A DNA stretch of 64,000 nucleotides from contig MKTZ01000015.1 in NCBI GenBank assembly GCA_001898505.1, positions 310,001 through 374,000 on the forward strand, given 5' to 3'. The notes under the pieces were generated by a model. The model was given only the letters and a program-made list of their open reading frames with translations, ran no database searches and had not been told where the DNA came from. Made by a program: the position numbers and the translations under genes. Position 1 is the first letter of the stretch. Each line of letters starts with the position of its first letter. Of the stretch, positions 61,114 to 64,000 are shown piece by piece. The DNA comes from Sphingobacteriales bacterium 50-39 (GTDB lineage Bacteria > Bacteroidota > Bacteroidia > Chitinophagales > Chitinophagaceae).

Positions 61114-61863
61114 ATGTCATTCAAAACTAATTTGCGCACATTGTATGCGCTCCTCCTTATTCTACCTTCATTCCTGCACGCCCAGCAAGCCGCTGGGGAC
61201 TCTTCTTCCCGCATAGATCGATGGCCCATCGTGAATATTGCTGAAAAACAATTAGGCAATAACCTCCGGCTCTTCACAGGCGCCGAATATATCCGCAATG
61301 GCCAACACGCCCAGGGATACCCGTTTTTTCTGTCCGAATCGCCACTGGACGGATCAGTCTTATATGACGGCGTCAGCTATGAGCATGCCCCTCTTCAATA
61401 CGATCTGGTCACCGGTGAGGTAGTTGCCCACGACTCGACCGGTGATGCCAATATAAGCCTGGTCCAGGACAAACTCCCCAGATTCTCCATCAAAGGCCAC
61501 CATTTTATCAGGCTGCCCGCTGCCGGCGACTCGGACCGATCCATCAGCGCCTCCTATTATGAGCTGCTCGAAGACGGCCGCACTCCGCTGCTGGCCCGTC
61601 ACGAAAAAAGGCTGGTTTTTCCCTTCAACAAGGAGGAGGCGGTAAAATACCTCGCCACCGACATTTATTTTGTACGTCTCGATGGCAGATACATACGCGT
61701 TGATGGGCGACGCTCCCTGTTAAATACCCTGGCAGATAAAAAAGATCAGCTGAGGAAATTTATCCGCCAGCATGATCTGGACTTTTCAAAAGACCTTGAA
61801 AATGCACTGCGACGAGCGATAGCTTACTATAATCAACTCAATTTCACCCAACTCAAGAACTGA
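61114..61863 (+). CDS. Exported protein of unknown function preceding a TonB-dependent receptor
   Basis: A 249-residue protein with a signal peptide (LYALLLILPSFLHAQ) and a body rich in beta strands (LFTGAEYIRNGQHAQGYPFF, YDGVSYEHAPLQYDLVTGEV) and a helical C-terminus (LADKKDQLRKFIRQHDLDFS). The pattern of a duplicated-strand N-terminus and late helix is seen in proteins encoded just before STN-type receptors, but I recognise no named family. The true start is the ATG at 61114; a TTG lies just before it. It ends one base before the receptor start, so the two are co-translated and probably work together at the outer membrane. Confidence 0.85.
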   Translation: MSFKTNLRTLYALLLILPSFLHAQQAAGDSSSRIDRWPIVNIAEKQLGNNLRLFTGAEYIRNGQHAQGYPFFLSESPLDGSVLYDGVSYEHAPLQYDLVTGEVVAHDSTGDANISLVQDKLPRFSIKGHHFIRLPAAGDSDRSISASYYELLEDGRTPLLARHEKRLVFPFNKEEAVKYLATDIYFVRLDGRYIRVDGRRSLLNTLADKKDQLRKFIRQHDLDFSKDLENALRRAIAYYNQLNFTQLKN

Positions 61864-61864
61864 T

Positions 61865-64000
61865 ATGGTACGGGCCCTCCATTCCTCCTTGCTCCTTATC
61901 CCCTTGATCTTTGTCTTACAAACAGCACATGGCCAGGATAAAAAGAACATCAGCGGCAACTTCACAGGCTATACCTTCCCCCGTCTTGTAGATTATCTGG
62001 AGAAGAATACACCCTTTACCTTTTATTACGATCCCAAAGAAGTAGACAGCATCTTCATCAATATACAGGTCACCAATGCCAGCCTCCGTCAATTGCTGGA
62101 CCTGGTATTCCAGGGTACAGCGCTGCATTATGCCATCGACAGTTCCGGGAGGGTCTTTGTCTCCAATAGAGTGACTATCCGCACCGCGCTGCCGCCGGGC
62201 TTTTTCAGTCGCGACAAAGACACTATAGCGCTCATAAAGGAGCCGGCAGAAGAGGACAACCCTGCCCAAAAAACAAAATTCAAAGCATCGGAAGAATTCC
62301 AGCTCATCGCAGTGGGAGATAAGAACGCGCGGTCCGCCACAGGAAAAGCTACACTCGCAGGATACATCCGCGACATAGCCACAGGAGAAGCCATCGTTGG
62401 CGCCTTTCTCACGGTAGATACACCAGCCGTCAGCGTCGTCACGGACCAATTCGGCTATTATACCCTCTCCCTTCCAAAAGGCCGGCATCATATACGAATA
62501 ACCAGCCAGGGTATGACACCCACACGGAGACAGATACAATTATACAGCGATGGCAAATTAGACATCAATTTAAAGGAGTACGTCGCCAACCTTAAGGCCG
62601 TTGTGGTCACCGCCGAAAAGACATCCAATACCCGCAGTCTGCAGATGGGTGTCAATCGTCTGTCCATCAGTACGATCAAACAAGTGCCCGCCGCCTTTGG
62701 CGAAGCCGACGTCCTGAAGGTCATTCTCACACTACCGGGTGTCACCTCGGCGGGCGAGGCCAGCAACGGGTTCAATGTACGGGGAGGCTCGGTCGACCAG
62801 AACCTCATCCTGCTGGATGATGCTACCATCTACAACCCTTCCCACCTGTTCGGGTTCTTCTCCGCATTCAACCCGGACATCGTCAAAGGCATCGAACTGT
62901 ATAAAAGCGCCATCCCCGAGAAGTACGGAGGACGTCTGTCCTCGGTGCTGGACGTATCCATGCTGGATGGCAATAATAAAAAATGGACCGGCAATGTCGG
63001 CATAGGCCCGCTTACAAGCAAGATCTTCCTACAAGGGCCCATAAAAAAAGAAAAGACGACGCTGGTGCTCGGGCTTCGGTCTACCTATTCGGACTGGCTC
63101 CTCAAGAATATCCCCAACTCCGCCTATAGCAACAGCAGCGCCAACTTCTATGACGCCAACCTGCGTCTGACGCATATCATCAACAGCAGGAACACGATCT
63201 ATCTGATGGGATATGCCAGCAAGGACAAATTCAATTTCAACAACGACACCACCTACAGATACAGCAATGCAAACGCCAATATAAAATGGAAACATTTCTT
63301 TTCACCCAGGTCTTACGGCTTGTTCACCGCAGGCATCGACAGGTATGAATACAGCATATCCGATACAAGGGATTCCACGAGTGCATTCAAGCTGGGCTTC
63401 GATATCCGCCAGACCTATGTCCGCGCCGACCTTAATTACAATCCAGGCAACAAACACTCCTTTAATTACGGGATCAGCAGCATCTACTATCAATTGCACC
63501 CAGGTTATTATGATCCCGTAGGTCCTCACTCCATCGTGGTCCCCGACAAAGTGGGGTCCGAACAGGCATTGGAGAGCGCCCTGCACATCGGCGATCAATA
63601 CGCAGTCAATACAAGGCTCTCCTTTTCCGCCGGATTGCGCTTCTCTCTCTTCAATTATCTGGGTCCCCATGATGTCTATGGGTATGCGCCGGGTCAACCC
63701 AGACAGATCAATACCATTGTCGATACTACCACCTACGGGAATAACAAGGTCATCAAGACTTACTCGGCTCCGGAAATACGTCTGTCCGCCCGTTATAATC
63801 TCCCCGGCGAGGCGTCGATAAAATTCAGCTACAACACCCTTCAGCAATATATACACATGCTCTCCAATACGGTCACGGTCTCGCCCACCGATATTTGGAA
63901 ATTGAGCGATCCATCCATAAAACCCCAGTCGGGCGATCAGTTCTCCCTGGGGTATTACCGTAATCTCCAATCGAATACCATCGAGCTGTCCATCGAAGTA
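61865..64000 (+). CDS. TonB-dependent receptor with N-terminal STN domain, 3' end beyond window
   Basis: The frame is open from the ATG at 61865 to the right edge (712 codons). Signal peptide (SLLLIPLIFVLQTAHGQ), an STN domain (YTFPRLVDYLEKNTPFTFYY, SLRQLLDLVFQGTALHYAID), a carboxypeptidase-like domain (ATLAGYIRDIATGEAIVGAF), a plug domain (GEADVLKVILTLPGVTSAGE, NGFNVRGGSVDQNLILLDDA) and the start of the beta-barrel. The STN domain usually contacts a FecR-like anti-sigma factor, but none is visible; the preceding gene is an exported unknown. It is not a SusC (no adjacent SusD and different plug motifs), so a siderophore-like or other nutrient is possible. Confidence 0.93.
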   Translation, partial: MVRALHSSLLLIPLIFVLQTAHGQDKKNISGNFTGYTFPRLVDYLEKNTPFTFYYDPKEVDSIFINIQVTNASLRQLLDLVFQGTALHYAIDSSGRVFVSNRVTIRTALPPGFFSRDKDTIALIKEPAEEDNPAQKTKFKASEEFQLIAVGDKNARSATGKATLAGYIRDIATGEAIVGAFLTVDTPAVSVVTDQFGYYTLSLPKGRHHIRITSQGMTPTRRQIQLYSDGKLDINLKEYVANLKAVVVTAEKTSNTRSLQMGVNRLSISTIKQVPAAFGEADVLKVILTLPGVTSAGEASNGFNVRGGSVDQNLILLDDATIYNPSHLFGFFSAFNPDIVKGIELYKSAIPEKYGGRLSSVLDVSMLDGNNKKWTGNVGIGPLTSKIFLQGPIKKEKTTLVLGLRSTYSDWLLKNIPNSAYSNSSANFYDANLRLTHIINSRNTIYLMGYASKDKFNFNNDTTYRYSNANANIKWKHFFSPRSYGLFTAGIDRYEYSISDTRDSTSAFKLGFDIRQTYVRADLNYNPGNKHSFNYGISSIYYQLHPGYYDPVGPHSIVVPDKVGSEQALESALHIGDQYAVNTRLSFSAGLRFSLFNYLGPHDVYGYAPGQPRQINTIVDTTTYGNNKVIKTYSAPEIRLSARYNLPGEASIKFSYNTLQQYIHMLSNTVTVSPTDIWKLSDPSIKPQSGDQFSLGYYRNLQSNTIELSIEV

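Overview
The window reads as a soil- or plant-litter-type Bacteroidota, most likely Chitinophagaceae-like. The evidence is a SusC/SusD pair, hybrid two-component regulators, GH43/GH51/GH10/GH67/GH115/GH127 enzymes, and promoters fitting the Bacteroidota pattern (TTTG or TTG near -33, TAnnTTTG near -7). The genus is an inference; there is no rRNA or tRNA gene in the window.

Positions 1 to about 40,150 form a large glucuronoarabinoxylan utilisation locus. A minus-strand arm runs from susC and susD (15229 to 10046), past a terminator, into a second promoter that drives GH51, a CE1 esterase, a relic GH3, a GH43, a bimodular CE1-CE1 esterase with a frameshift, and a two-domain GH43 cut by the left edge. 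A plus-strand arm (15980 to 27373) encodes GH67, an SDR dehydrogenase, GH115, GH10 xylanase, a GPH-type sugar symporter, a cytosolic GH43 and a sialate-esterase-like acetylesterase. Together these would debranch xylan outside the inner membrane, import oligomers and finish them inside. A HigBA module follows, then a minus-strand regulatory operon (HTCS hybrid sensor, full LacI, LacI lacking its DNA-binding domain). Next come a divergent AraC-type protein with a degenerate receiver and a GH2 plus deacetylase-glucuronoyl esterase (CE4-like/CE15) operon.

Positions 40,200 to 58,500 are mixed: a damaged toxin-antitoxin pair, ABM monooxygenase/cupin, a methyltransferase, ArsR-SRPBCC, a DUF5107-TPR protein divergent from GH27 alpha-galactosidase, an aldo-keto reductase, an ABC/FtsX permease, BlaI-BlaR1, a hybrid histidine kinase, two small RRM proteins, a KAS III-like enzyme and an AhpD-like protein. 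At the right end are a GH31 relic, GH127 beta-L-arabinofuranosidase, an exported unknown and an STN-type TonB-dependent receptor cut by the right edge.

Two themes stand out. First, the susC and GH51 transcription units share a duplicated promoter module: a LacI-type operator over the -33 box, a near-identical -7 palindrome, a bulged leader hairpin with paired base changes, and a second LacI-type operator downstream. Related operators lie before GH67, GH2 and GH27. Second, several genes carry deletion scars: GH3, two LacI genes, GH31, a ParE-like toxin and perhaps a 22-codon stub. This suggests ongoing erosion or rearrangement, or assembly artefacts that should be excluded.
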